DNA from: Clostridiales bacterium
GTDB taxonomy: Bacteria > Bacillota > Sulfobacillia > UBA995
NCBI GenBank assembly: GCA_003517845.1
Contig: DOZU01000087.1
Coordinates: 1 to 5,112, forward strand
Reading direction: 5' to 3'
Length of the DNA: 5,112 nucleotides
The translations under genes were made by a program, and so were the position numbers. The notes beneath the pieces are model-generated. The model was not told where the DNA came from. It did no database searches and worked only from the letters and a program-made list of their open reading frames with translations. Each line of letters starts with the position of its first letter. Positions within the stretch are counted from its first letter, which is position 1. Positions 1 through 5,085 of this stretch are shown here, one piece after another.

Positions 1-461
1 ATCAGGTCAAAAGGCAGGTCGCCGAGGCCGCCCCAGCGAAGCCTCTCTTCAATCGCCAGGCGGGGGAAGACGGGGTTGGTGGCCACCGCGGTCCTGAACC
101 CCATCCCCTGTAGGGCCACCACCACCTTCCGGGCTTCGGGCAAGGCGCGAGCGTGGACCCGCAGGTCGGGGAAGCGGGTACGGTAGAAGTCCTCGAATAC
201 CGGTGCCAGTTCCGCCTCGCTCGATCCTACGCGGGGGAAGAACCAGTCCCGGAACACCTGCTGGTTGGTGCGGTCGGAGCCGCGGTTGGCGAGCATCGCG
301 TCCGTGCCGGCAAGCAGTTCGCGGAGGAACCGGTCCGCCGGCACGGCGGGCGCCACATGGGCGGCGATCGCTCGGAAGTACTCGGAGATGAAGCATCGCA
401 TGTCCAGGTCGAGCAGGGTGCCATCCAAATCGAACAGGATTGCTGCGAGCAGTCGATCCAC
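1..461 (-). CDS. HAD-superfamily hydrolase, N-terminal part (cut by window edge)
   Basis: 153 codons are visible, reading leftward off the window; the C-terminal motifs lie outside. HAD motif I is DLDGT at residues 11-15, with the nucleophile Asp11 and acid/base Asp13. A helical cap region follows (about 20-105). Motif II appears as ATNPVFP (127-133), with Thr128-Asn129, followed by AIEERLRWGGL. This TNP-x-FP-x-x-A-x-x-x-RL-x-W-x-GL pattern is, from memory, typical of a bacterial HAD subgroup with no assigned substrate. By family knowledge it is probably a cytoplasmic Mg-dependent phosphatase; the substrate cannot be read from sequence. The start is unsettled. GTG at 461 is the most upstream in-frame usual start codon, but an AGGAGG sequence overlaps it and sits 8 nt before an in-frame CTG at 452. 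No ATG lies before motif I. It is divergent from the PIG-L gene, with overlapping 5' ends. Confidence 0.9.
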   Translation of the reverse strand, partial: MDRLLAAILFDLDGTLLDLDMRCFISEYFRAIAAHVAPAVPADRFLRELLAGTDAMLANRGSDRTNQQVFRDWFFPRVGSSEAELAPVFEDFYRTRFPDLRVHARALPEARKVVVALQGMGFRTAVATNPVFPRLAIEERLRWGGLGDLPFDL

Positions 462-1191
462 CTCCTCGGAGGCCGCACAGCAGCCCGACGGCCGATCACT
501 GCTGGCCGTAGTCGCCCACCCGGATGACGAAGCCTATGGTCCGGGTGGGACGCTGGCCTACTACGCCGACCGGGGAGTGGACGTGTACCTCGCTTGCGCC
601 ACTCGGGGAGAAGCCGGCCGCCGCCGTGGATCCCCTCCCTTTGTGAGTCAATCAGAGTTGGGCGGGGTCCGGGTGCGGGAACTCCACTGCTCTGCCCGGA
701 TTCTTGGCGTGAAGGACATCTTCCTGCTGGACCTGCCGGATGGCGGCATCGCCGGGTTCGACCCGCCGGAAGCGGCATTGCGGCTAGCCAGAGTCATCCG
801 GCAAACCGCCCCGCAGGTCTTGATCGCCTTTGGTCCCGGAGGCAGCCTGTCCCCTCACCCTGACCATGTGGCCGTGTCCCATCTCGCCGCCGCCGCCGTG
901 CTAACCCTGGCCCCGGCCGAGCGTCCGCGCCGCATCTTCCATTACCTGTCGACCTGGCGGTCCAGTCCCGAGGACCATACCGATCGCCGGCCGGTCGTGG
1001 TAGACATCGGTGCTTATCGGCTTCGGCGGCTGCAAGCCCTCAAGTGCCACTTGACCCAGGTGCAGCAAGTCCCCTGGTTATTCGGCGACGAAGGACAGGT
1101 GGCGGCCACTTTCCCGGCCGAGGACCGCTTCCTGCTGGTCGATCCTCCTGCCGGTGACGGCTCACCAGCCGACTTGTTCGACGGCATTTGA
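418..1191 (+). CDS. PIG-L/LmbE-family zinc-dependent deacetylase
   Basis: Members of this family remove acetyl groups from N-acetylglucosamine-type substrates (GlcNAc-PI, mycothiol and bacillithiol precursors, antibiotic intermediates). With a start at 418 the protein has 257 residues. The strand LLAVVAHPDDEA carries the family signature AHPDDE at 33-38, supplying zinc ligands His34 and Asp37 and the catalytic Asp36. GPGGTLA follows, and a second motif, SPHPDHVAVSHLA, has HPDH at 147-150, the third zinc ligand region. No signal peptide is evident, so it is probably cytoplasmic. The substrate is unknown; a role in bacillithiol synthesis (BshB-like) is possible, but no partner gene is nearby. 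Start: the signature normally lies within about 15 residues of the N-terminus, yet no ATG, GTG or TTG occurs in frame between GTG 418 and codon 514. ATG at 388 or 400, or a CTG at 499, are alternatives. The gene ends 44 bp before the convergent plsY-like gene. Confidence 0.87.
   Translation: MPSKSNRIAASSRSTSSEAAQQPDGRSLLAVVAHPDDEAYGPGGTLAYYADRGVDVYLACATRGEAGRRRGSPPFVSQSELGGVRVRELHCSARILGVKDIFLLDLPDGGIAGFDPPEAALRLARVIRQTAPQVLIAFGPGGSLSPHPDHVAVSHLAAAAVLTLAPAERPRRIFHYLSTWRSSPEDHTDRRPVVVDIGAYRLRRLQALKCHLTQVQQVPWLFGDEGQVAATFPAEDRFLLVDPPAGDGSPADLFDGI
461..472. promoter_or_regulatory. Near-palindromic Shine-Dalgarno block shared by divergent genes
   Basis: CCTCCTCGGAGG gives a GGAGG-type ribosome-binding sequence on both strands. 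On the minus strand, GAGGAGG overlaps the GTG at 461 of the HAD gene and is 8 nt from its in-frame CTG at 452, which would suit a CTG start. On the plus strand, GGAGG at 468-472 precedes the PIG-L core, but no ATG, GTG or TTG follows at normal spacing. The palindrome is seen directly; its use in translation is inference. Confidence 0.35.
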
Positions 1192-1235
1192 GCGCCAGCC
1201 CGGCGTGCCCGCAAAATGCGCCGTGACTCCCGGGA

Positions 1236-1850
1236 TCACCCTGCTCCGGGGATGGTCCGGGCGGTCGGAGGAGGCAGGCCGGGCGACCGGGAGGCTGCCC
1301 TCATCCACGCCAACACCTGCTTCGAGCCCATCACACATCCCGCCGCCACGCCGAAGTAGAAGTGCTGCCAGGAGTTCAGGTAGGTCCCGAGCACCACGGG
1401 GATAGCCCCGCAAGTGAGGACGGAACTCAAGTACTTGTGACGGGTCAGCCGGTAACTCAAAGCCCAGAGGGGAACGAGGTATAGCAGCGTCCCCCAGGCA
1501 ATCGACAGCATGCCGCCGAAGAAGGTCGCCGCGCCCCCTCCGCCCTCAAAGCGCAGCCAGACCGACCAGTTGTGCCCGATCATGGCGGCGGTGAGCGCGA
1601 GCAGGGGGGCCACCGACACGTCCGTAAGATAAACCCCCGCCCACCATACGGCCAGCGCCCCTTTGCCCACATCGCCGATCCCGGTGATGAGGGCGGGGCC
1701 GAAGCCAGCCTGCCGGAGCACGTTGGTGGCACCGGCATTGCGGCTGCCCACGCGGCGGATGTCGACCCCCCGGAAGAACCGTGCGACGAGGTAAGCGAAA
1801 GGCGTCGCCCCCAACAGGTAGCTGCCCAGCATCAGGCGGAGATACTCCAC
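1236..1850 (-). CDS. PlsY-family acyltransferase homologue, divergent in active-site motifs
   Basis: A 204-residue polytopic membrane protein of the PlsY (YgiH) family, whose standard members transfer acyl groups from acyl-phosphate to glycerol-3-phosphate in the first step of phospholipid synthesis. The N-terminus YLLGATPFAYLVARFF (11-26) matches the family closely. Motif 1 is GSRNAGATNVLRQAG (35-49; usual form GSGN-x-GATN-x-xR), followed by D60-x-x-K63-G64, GH (92-93) and a loop EGGGGAATFFGG (102-113). A short KYLSSV segment (139-144) resembles the conserved RYSS-type segment. Two departures stand out: the usual GGKG lysine is Gly105, and the C-terminal His/Asn block of normal PlsY (HRENIxRL-like) is not recognisable in the tail after about residue 160. 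About five or six hydrophobic segments fit the family, as does the length. It may therefore be a paralogue with altered or lost activity, so I give no symbol. The GTG start is supported by a strong Shine-Dalgarno sequence. It is convergent with the PIG-L gene. Confidence 0.85.
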   Translation of the reverse strand: MEYLRLMLGSYLLGATPFAYLVARFFRGVDIRRVGSRNAGATNVLRQAGFGPALITGIGDVGKGALAVWWAGVYLTDVSVAPLLALTAAMIGHNWSVWLRFEGGGGAATFFGGMLSIAWGTLLYLVPLWALSYRLTRHKYLSSVLTCGAIPVVLGTYLNSWQHFYFGVAAGCVMGSKQVLAWMRAASRSPGLPPPTARTIPGAG

Positions 1851-1857
1851 GCGTCAT

Positions 1858-1867
1858 CCCTCCTCCT
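1858..1867 (-). promoter_or_regulatory. Strong ribosome-binding site of the PlsY-like gene
   Basis: Read on the minus strand, AGGAGGAGGG ends 7 nt before the GTG at 1850. An ATG at 1857 lies closer, but it is in another frame that gives no recognisable protein. The frame beginning at GTG gives the intact PlsY N-terminus, so this site decides the start. Confidence 0.75.
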
Positions 1868-1957
1868 CGGCATCGACCGGGAACAGTTCCGAGCCGCCAG
1901 CACCCGCCCATGGTTTTGACTCGCGACTCGAATATTCCTGCGAATGGCTGGTTCACG

Positions 1958-1989
1958 TTGCACGCCGGTCGGCTGAGATCGGCTATAAT
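1958..1989 (+). promoter_or_regulatory. Possible sigma70/sigma-A-type promoter
   Basis: A perfect TATAAT lies at 1984-1989, conspicuous in this GC-rich DNA. TTGCAC at 1958-1963 resembles a -35 box, but the spacer is 20 bp, longer than the usual 16-18. Transcription would run rightward into the structured stretch and then antisense to murB, with no plus-strand gene until 3271. If it is used, the product would be a small RNA or an antisense transcript. Confidence 0.3.
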
Positions 1990-1995
1990 CGGGAG

Positions 1996-2106
1996 TAGCC
2001 TCTCATGCCCCACGGGGCACCGCGGAGTACGAAGGCGGCGGGAGACCGCGCGGTAAGGCAGGTCGAGGCCCATTCGCCTTCAGGGGCGGGTTCCGAACCC
2101 GCCCCT
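1996..2106 (+). ncRNA. Candidate structured small RNA (unassigned, tentative)
   Basis: Seven bases downstream of the TATAAT box begins DNA able to form several nested stems: GCCTC 1998-2002 with GAGGC 2065-2069; TGCCC 2006-2010 with GGGCA 2015-2019 around a 4-nt loop; ACCGCG 2019-2024 with CGCGGT 2049-2054; and AAGGC 2055-2059 with GCCTT 2076-2080. Some of these are mutually exclusive. The segment ends in the strong hairpin at 2082-2106, which lacks a following T-run. GC-rich DNA forms such stems by chance, and I recognise no RNA family, so this is only a candidate. Confidence 0.22.
2082..2106. repeat. 12-bp-arm palindrome (intergenic REP-like element)
   Basis: AGGGGCGGGTTC (2082-2093), one central C, then its exact reverse complement GAACCCGCCCCT (2095-2106). 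From memory, palindromes of the GGGGCGGGTT...AACCCGCCCC type occur as dispersed intergenic repeats in several high-GC genomes; I cannot count copies here. As RNA it would be a very stable hairpin. No T-run follows on either side, so it is not a standard intrinsic terminator. Confidence 0.7.
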
Positions 2107-2122
2107 ACCACCATGGTCGTAA

Positions 2123-2154
2123 CCCGTCCCTGGCGTGGCCCGTCCCTGGCGTCG
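2123..2154. repeat. Tandem 16-bp direct repeat, two copies
   Basis: CCCGTCCCTGGCGTGG (2123-2138) is followed directly by CCCGTCCCTGGCGTCG (2139-2154), differing at one base. It lies just beyond murB's 3' end. No function is apparent; it may be slippage-prone spacer DNA or part of the neighbouring repeat cluster. Confidence 0.7.
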
Positions 2155-2161
2155 CCCCGAT

Positions 2162-2184
2162 CGTGATCGCGACCGTGACCGCGA
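2162..2184. repeat. GACCGC-type intergenic repeat, copy 1
   Basis: This 23-bp stretch of alternating CGTGA/TCGCGA/CCGTGA units matches 4898-4920 at 19 of 23 positions in the same orientation. It contains the inverted pair TCGCG (2167-2171) and CGCGA (2180-2184), and is flanked by CCCGAT (2156-2161) and ATCGGG (2187-2192), whose right arm abuts the murB stop codon. Transcribed from murB it could fold as a weak stem, with no T-run for intrinsic termination. Confidence 0.5.
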
Positions 2185-2192
2185 GAATCGGG

Positions 2193-3128
2193 TTATTGCA
2201 GCACGTCATCGCCGATGATGCGGATTTCCGGCTCGAGTTCCACCCCGCTGGCGCCCCGCACCGCTTCCCGCACTGACTCCATCAGCGCCAGGACGTCGGC
2301 GGCGGTCGCCTCACCCCGATTGATGATGAACCCGGCGTGCTGCGATGACACTTCCGCATCGCCGACCCGTCTCCCCTTCAGGCCGGCTCCCTCGATCAGC
2401 GCGCCGGCATAGTGGCCGTGGGGACGCCGGAATACGCTCCCCGCGCTCCGCGCCGCCAGAGGCTGGGAGCGCTCGCGGCGCTGACGGTAGTCGGCCATCC
2501 GCTGTAGGATCGCTTCCGGGGAGGCGGAGTTCAGTCGGAGCACGGCCTCGACCACGATCTGATCCTGGCGGATGGCGCTGACGCGGTATCCGAAACCTAG
2601 CTCCGGGCGGGCGAGACGGCAGGATGCACCGTCCCCCGCCACCACGACGCAGTCCTCGACCACCTGGCTCATTTCGCCGCCGTAGGCGCCCGCGTTCATC
2701 ACCACGGCGCCTCCCAGGGTCCCGGGGATGCCGCCGGCGAACTCCAGCCCCGCCAGACCCAGGTTCGCAGCGTAGTCGGCTACGGCATGCAGCGGTAAGC
2801 CCGCGCCAGCCCGTAGTCGCCCCTCGGACCCTTCCGAGCACAGGGCAGTCAACTCCCGGAACCCCGTCATCTTGATGACCAGGCCGCGGAATCCCCCATC
2901 TCTGACCAGGATATTGGTGCCGAGGCCTATGGTCACGTAAGGCACGGCGCCGCGGCGGGCGAAGGCCAGGATAGCTGAGAGTTCCTCACCACTGGCCGGC
3001 TCGGCCAGGAGGTCGGCCGGGCCGCCGATGCCGAACGACGTGTGGGCGGCCATGGGCTCATTCACCCGAACCCGGCTGAGCCGCACGTTTCTGGCCAACT
3101 CCGGGCCTAGCCAATCGTATCGCTTCAT
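2193..3128 (-). CDS. murB: UDP-N-acetylenolpyruvoylglucosamine reductase MurB
   Basis: MurB catalyses the second committed step of peptidoglycan precursor synthesis in the cytoplasm: FAD- and NADPH-dependent reduction of UDP-GlcNAc-enolpyruvate to UDP-MurNAc. The 311 residues fit the shorter (type II) MurB form. The FAD domain starts with HTSFGIGGPADLLAEP (29-44), then VTIGLGTNILVRDGG (65-79) and GLEFAGGIPGTLGGAVVMNAGAYGG (127-151, the flavin-binding signature). The catalytic residues expected from family knowledge are present: Arg182 in FGYRVS, Ser231 in GSVFRRP (the proton donor) and Glu301 in ELEPEIRIIG. GALIEGAGLKGRRVGDAEVSSQHAGFIIN (242-270) is the usual substrate-domain block. The frame stays open for 71 codons upstream, but ATG at 3128 gives MKRYDWL with normal family spacing, and the extension lies antisense to the small SPW-like gene. 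Only a weak AGGGAAG precedes this ATG. No other cell-wall genes flank it, so it appears to be transcribed alone. Confidence 0.96.
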   Translation of the reverse strand: MKRYDWLGPELARNVRLSRVRVNEPMAAHTSFGIGGPADLLAEPASGEELSAILAFARRGAVPYVTIGLGTNILVRDGGFRGLVIKMTGFRELTALCSEGSEGRLRAGAGLPLHAVADYAANLGLAGLEFAGGIPGTLGGAVVMNAGAYGGEMSQVVEDCVVVAGDGASCRLARPELGFGYRVSAIRQDQIVVEAVLRLNSASPEAILQRMADYRQRRERSQPLAARSAGSVFRRPHGHYAGALIEGAGLKGRRVGDAEVSSQHAGFIINRGEATAADVLALMESVREAVRGASGVELEPEIRIIGDDVLQ

Positions 3129-3258
3129 CAGCCGCTTCCCTGCCTCTCCCGACCATCTTCCGGTATCGAGTATTCCGCATTCGGCCGGCCGCCTTCCTGC
3201 CGGCGGCAGTCCCCGCATACCGTCCCCGGAAACGGCAGAAACTACCGCCAAACCCGGT

Positions 3259-3263
3259 GGAGG
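3259..3263 (+). promoter_or_regulatory. Shine-Dalgarno sequence of the SPW-like gene
   Basis: GGAGG, within GGAGGTGAG, ends 7 nt before the GTG at 3271. This spacing is ideal and picks GTG 3271 over the upstream ATG at 3028, whose extra sequence is antisense to murB and has no membrane-protein character. Confidence 0.75.
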
Positions 3264-3270
3264 TGAGGGT

Positions 3271-3459
3271 GTGAACGGTAATTTCCATCTCATCCACGTC
3301 GTCGTGGGCGCGTGGCTGGTACTTGCGCCGTTGCTCGGCATCTTCGCGACCTTTCAGGGACTGGTCTGGAACAGCGTGATCATCGGGGCGGTCGTCGGGC
3401 TGTATAACGCCTGGTATCTGTTCGGACGCCAGCAGCAGCCGGTCAAGGGGAGCCAGTGA
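3271..3459 (+). CDS. Small two-helix membrane protein, SPW-like
   Basis: A 62-residue protein with two hydrophobic segments, about 7-27 (LIHVVVGAWLVLAPLLGIFA) and 31-51 (LVWNSVIIGAVVGLYNAWYLF), and a short polar tail with Gln and Lys. The arrangement G-x-W-L-x-x-(A/S)-P, then W-N-x-x-I-x-G-x-x-x-x-x-x-A-x-x-L resembles one unit of the SPW repeat family (named from the Ser-Pro-Trp motif). Here the motif reads Ala-Pro-Leu. Members are small membrane proteins of unknown function in many bacteria. It starts with GTG behind a strong ribosome-binding site, diverges from murB (142 bp between starts) and overlaps the end of rlmD tail to tail by 17 bp. The family match is by pattern from memory; that it is a real gene rests on the ribosome-binding site and the clean two-helix sequence. 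Confidence 0.72.
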   Translation: MNGNFHLIHVVVGAWLVLAPLLGIFATFQGLVWNSVIIGAVVGLYNAWYLFGRQQQPVKGSQ

Positions 3460-4843
3460 GGGTGGCCACCGCTTCCACGTGGGCGGTCTGCGGGAACATG
3501 TCCAGGGGGACCACCGCTTGCGCCTGATACCCGCGGCGGGCGAGGATGGCCAGGTCCCGCGCAAGGGTGGCGGGGTCGCACGAGACATACACCACCCTCA
3601 TCGGACGCAGGTCCGCCACGGCCTGAAGGACCGAGGGGGCGCACCCTTTGCGGGGCGGGTCGAGGACCACCGCCGCCGGGGATAGGCCGGAGCGGGTCAG
3701 GTCGGGGAGGACCCGCTCCGCCTCCCCGGCCAGGAAACGAACGTTGCCGACCCGGTTCGCCGCGGCATTGCGCCGGGCGTCTTCGACGGCCGGCCGGTGG
3801 GACTCCACCCCCAGCACCATTTCCGCCCGCTCGGCCAGAAAAAGGCTGATCGTCCCGATCCCCGCGTACACCTCCAGCACCGTCCCACCGGGAGTCGGCA
3901 CCGCCTGTTCCGCCGCCAGCCGGCACATCGCCTCGGCCTGCGCCGAGTTGACCTGGAAAAACGACCCCGGCGACAGGGCGAAGTGGAACCGGCCCAGACG
4001 TTCGCTTATCACCGGCTTCCCCGCCAACACCCGGGTGCGTTCGCCGAGGATGACGTTGGTGCGGCGCGGGTTCACGTTCTGGGCGATGCAGGTGAGTTCG
4101 GGCAGGCGGCGGCCAAGTTCCCGGACGAGAGTACGCGCTCGGGGCAACTCCGCCTCCCGGGTGACCAGCACGAGCATCGCTTCCCCGGTCCGCGCGCCCA
4201 CGCGGGCGAGGATATGGCGCAAGACCCCCGTCCCCGCATCCTCATCGTACGCCGTCAGCCCGAGTTCGCGGGCCACGGCCACCGTCTCACGCAGCACCCG
4301 ATTGTTGACCGGGTGCTGGATGGGGCAATCGTTCACTTCTACCAGGGAGTGAGTCCCCGGCGCGTAGATCCCCGCCGCCAGCCGCCACCGGCGGCCGTCG
4401 CGGACCATGGCCGCCGGGAACTGGGCCTTGTTGCGGTAGCCCAGCCAGGCCGGGGAAGGCACGCAGTCGGCCACCGGGACATCCCCGAGCCCGCCGATCC
4501 GGGCCAGCGCGTCGGCCACCACCTGTCGCTTGAACGCGAGCTGGGCCTCGGGGGAAAGGTGCTGGATCTGGCATCCGCCACACCGGCCGAACAGGGGGCA
4601 GGCGGGTGGGCGCCGGTCACGACCCGGCTGGAGTACCTCGAGCAAACTGGCTCGCGCCCAACTCCAGGTGACCCGGGTGAGCCGGGCGCGCACCCGGTCG
4701 CCCGGCGCGGACCCGGGGACGAACACCACCCTCCCCTGGTAGCGGCTCACCCCGTCGCCGCCGCCCGCGAGTCCGGTAATCGTCAGTTCAACAGCTTCAC
4801 CGTTCGACAGTCCGGCATCTGTCCTCCCCGGGTGAAATCTCAT
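3443..4843 (-). CDS. rlmD: 23S rRNA (uracil-C5)-methyltransferase, RlmD/TrmA family
   Basis: This enzyme uses S-adenosylmethionine to methylate C5 of a uridine in 23S rRNA (U1939 for RlmD; some Bacillota forms, RlmCD, also modify U747). In the 466 residues there is a TRAM RNA-binding domain (about 15-72), then four cysteines for a 4Fe-4S cluster: Cys82, Cys88, Cys91 (CPLFGRCGGC) and Cys173 (NDCPIQH). The methyltransferase domain shows SPGSFFQVN (291-299, with Gln297), the SAM motif VLEVYAGIGTISL (322-334), VLDPPRKGC (393-401), the catalytic cysteine Cys422 in YVSCDPATLARDL, and Glu457 in HVEAVATL as the general base. The length fits the family. The ATG at 4843 has only a weak ribosome-binding site; conserved sequence begins near residue 15, so a later start (CTG codon 12, preceded by GGGGAGG) cannot be excluded. 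RlmC, RlmD and RlmCD cannot be separated by eye. Confidence 0.95.
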   Translation of the reverse strand: MRFHPGRTDAGLSNGEAVELTITGLAGGGDGVSRYQGRVVFVPGSAPGDRVRARLTRVTWSWARASLLEVLQPGRDRRPPACPLFGRCGGCQIQHLSPEAQLAFKRQVVADALARIGGLGDVPVADCVPSPAWLGYRNKAQFPAAMVRDGRRWRLAAGIYAPGTHSLVEVNDCPIQHPVNNRVLRETVAVARELGLTAYDEDAGTGVLRHILARVGARTGEAMLVLVTREAELPRARTLVRELGRRLPELTCIAQNVNPRRTNVILGERTRVLAGKPVISERLGRFHFALSPGSFFQVNSAQAEAMCRLAAEQAVPTPGGTVLEVYAGIGTISLFLAERAEMVLGVESHRPAVEDARRNAAANRVGNVRFLAGEAERVLPDLTRSGLSPAAVVLDPPRKGCAPSVLQAVADLRPMRVVYVSCDPATLARDLAILARRGYQAQAVVPLDMFPQTAHVEAVATLTGSP

Positions 4844-4886
4844 GCCCCATCTTCGTGGTGGGTCAGGTCGCGATCCATCTGGGGTA

Positions 4887-4918
4887 AGGGTCGCGCCCGT
4901 GACCGCGACCGCGACCCT
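4887..4918 (-). promoter_or_regulatory. Hairpin in the probable rlmD leader
   Basis: AGGGTCGCG (4887-4895) and CGCGACCCT (4910-4918) are exact inverted complements around a 14-nt loop. The structure ends 44 bp before the rlmD start codon. It could be an RNA hairpin in the 5' untranslated region or a binding site for a dimeric protein, but it overlaps the repeat at 4898-4920, so it may simply belong to that repeat. Confidence 0.35.
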
Positions 4919-4920
4919 GA
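4898..4920. repeat. GACCGC-type intergenic repeat, copy 2
   Basis: It matches 2162-2184 at 19 of 23 positions, two of the four differences being T/C changes within the same unit. A further 10-bp relative in inverse orientation, GGTCGCGATC, lies at 4866-4875; its complement GATCGCGACC occurs in copy 1 at 2166-2175. All lie outside genes. Confidence 0.5.
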
Positions 4921-5017
4921 TCGTCAGTCCCTTTTCTCAGTAGTAGTTCGGCGCCGGAGCACCGCCAGTCCTGCCGGCACCGCGCTATCGATTACCTCGG
5001 GGGCGCCGCCTGCCGGG

Positions 5018-5061
5018 TGACATTATCTCAGGCCGCCTACAGGCTGACATCATCACAGGCC
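5018..5061. repeat. 27-bp-period direct repeat, possible insertion-sequence end
   Basis: TGACATTATCTCAGGCC (5018-5034) recurs as TGACATCATCACAGGCC (5045-5061), 15 of 17 bases identical and 27 bp apart. Repeated TGACAT-(A/T)-TC boxes spaced like this resemble, from memory, transposase-binding repeats at the ends of some integrase-type (IS481-like) insertion sequences or their remnants. No transposase lies in the window, so it would be in the DNA to the right. The repeat is seen; the element type is inference. Confidence 0.45.
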
Positions 5062-5085
5062 AACCACACGGGGTGGGAGGCTTAC

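Larger units (their letters stand above)
1851..2192. other. 342-bp gene-free stretch with clustered repeats and hairpins
   Basis: No convincing protein is encoded here on either strand. The stretch separates the starts of the PlsY-like gene (minus) from the 3' end of murB (minus). In order it holds the PlsY-like ribosome-binding site, a GAATATTC palindrome at 1930-1937, a promoter-like pair on the plus strand (1958-1989), potential RNA stems (1998-2069), a 12-bp-arm palindrome (2082-2106), a tandem 16-bp repeat (2123-2154) and a GACCGC-type repeat (2162-2184) ending 8 nt before the murB stop codon. I see no clear minus-strand promoter for the PlsY-like gene; AATATT at about 1931-1936 is a possible -10 without a good -35. 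Confidence 0.6.

Noticed and set aside
265..417. Longer PIG-L protein starting at ATG 265
   Set aside because: The additional N-terminal sequence is Ser/Arg-rich with no family match and is antisense to the HAD coding region. A start at 388, 400 or 418 is closer to family length, though none is certain.
1202..1222. Possible bidirectional terminator between the PIG-L gene and the PlsY-like gene (GGCG...CGCC, with CGCA/TGCG inside)
   Set aside because: Stems are only 4 bp, the two pairings sit awkwardly together, and no T-run follows on either strand.
1546..2073. 175-codon minus-strand frame using the ATG at 1857 near the PlsY-like start
   Set aside because: It overlaps the PlsY-like gene in another frame and has no recognisable protein features; the PlsY frame explains the DNA.
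2052..2113. tRNA-like 3' end: a GC stem with TTCCGAA loop, then CCCTACC, A, CCA
   Set aside because: The loop does not fit the TTCRA rule, the best 5' acceptor match (GGTAAGG at 2052-2058) is too close and has a mismatch, and there is no room for D and anticodon arms. The palindrome explains the pattern.
3129..3341. 71-codon upstream extension of murB
   Set aside because: The extra residues show no MurB homology, precede the normal N-terminus, and lie antisense to the SPW-like gene with its good ribosome-binding site.
3797..5020. 407-codon open frame on the plus strand opposite rlmD
   Set aside because: It is antisense to a well-supported rlmD reading frame, is rich in Arg, His, Pro and Gly as expected of GC-rich antisense frames, and has no recognisable domain or ribosome-binding site.
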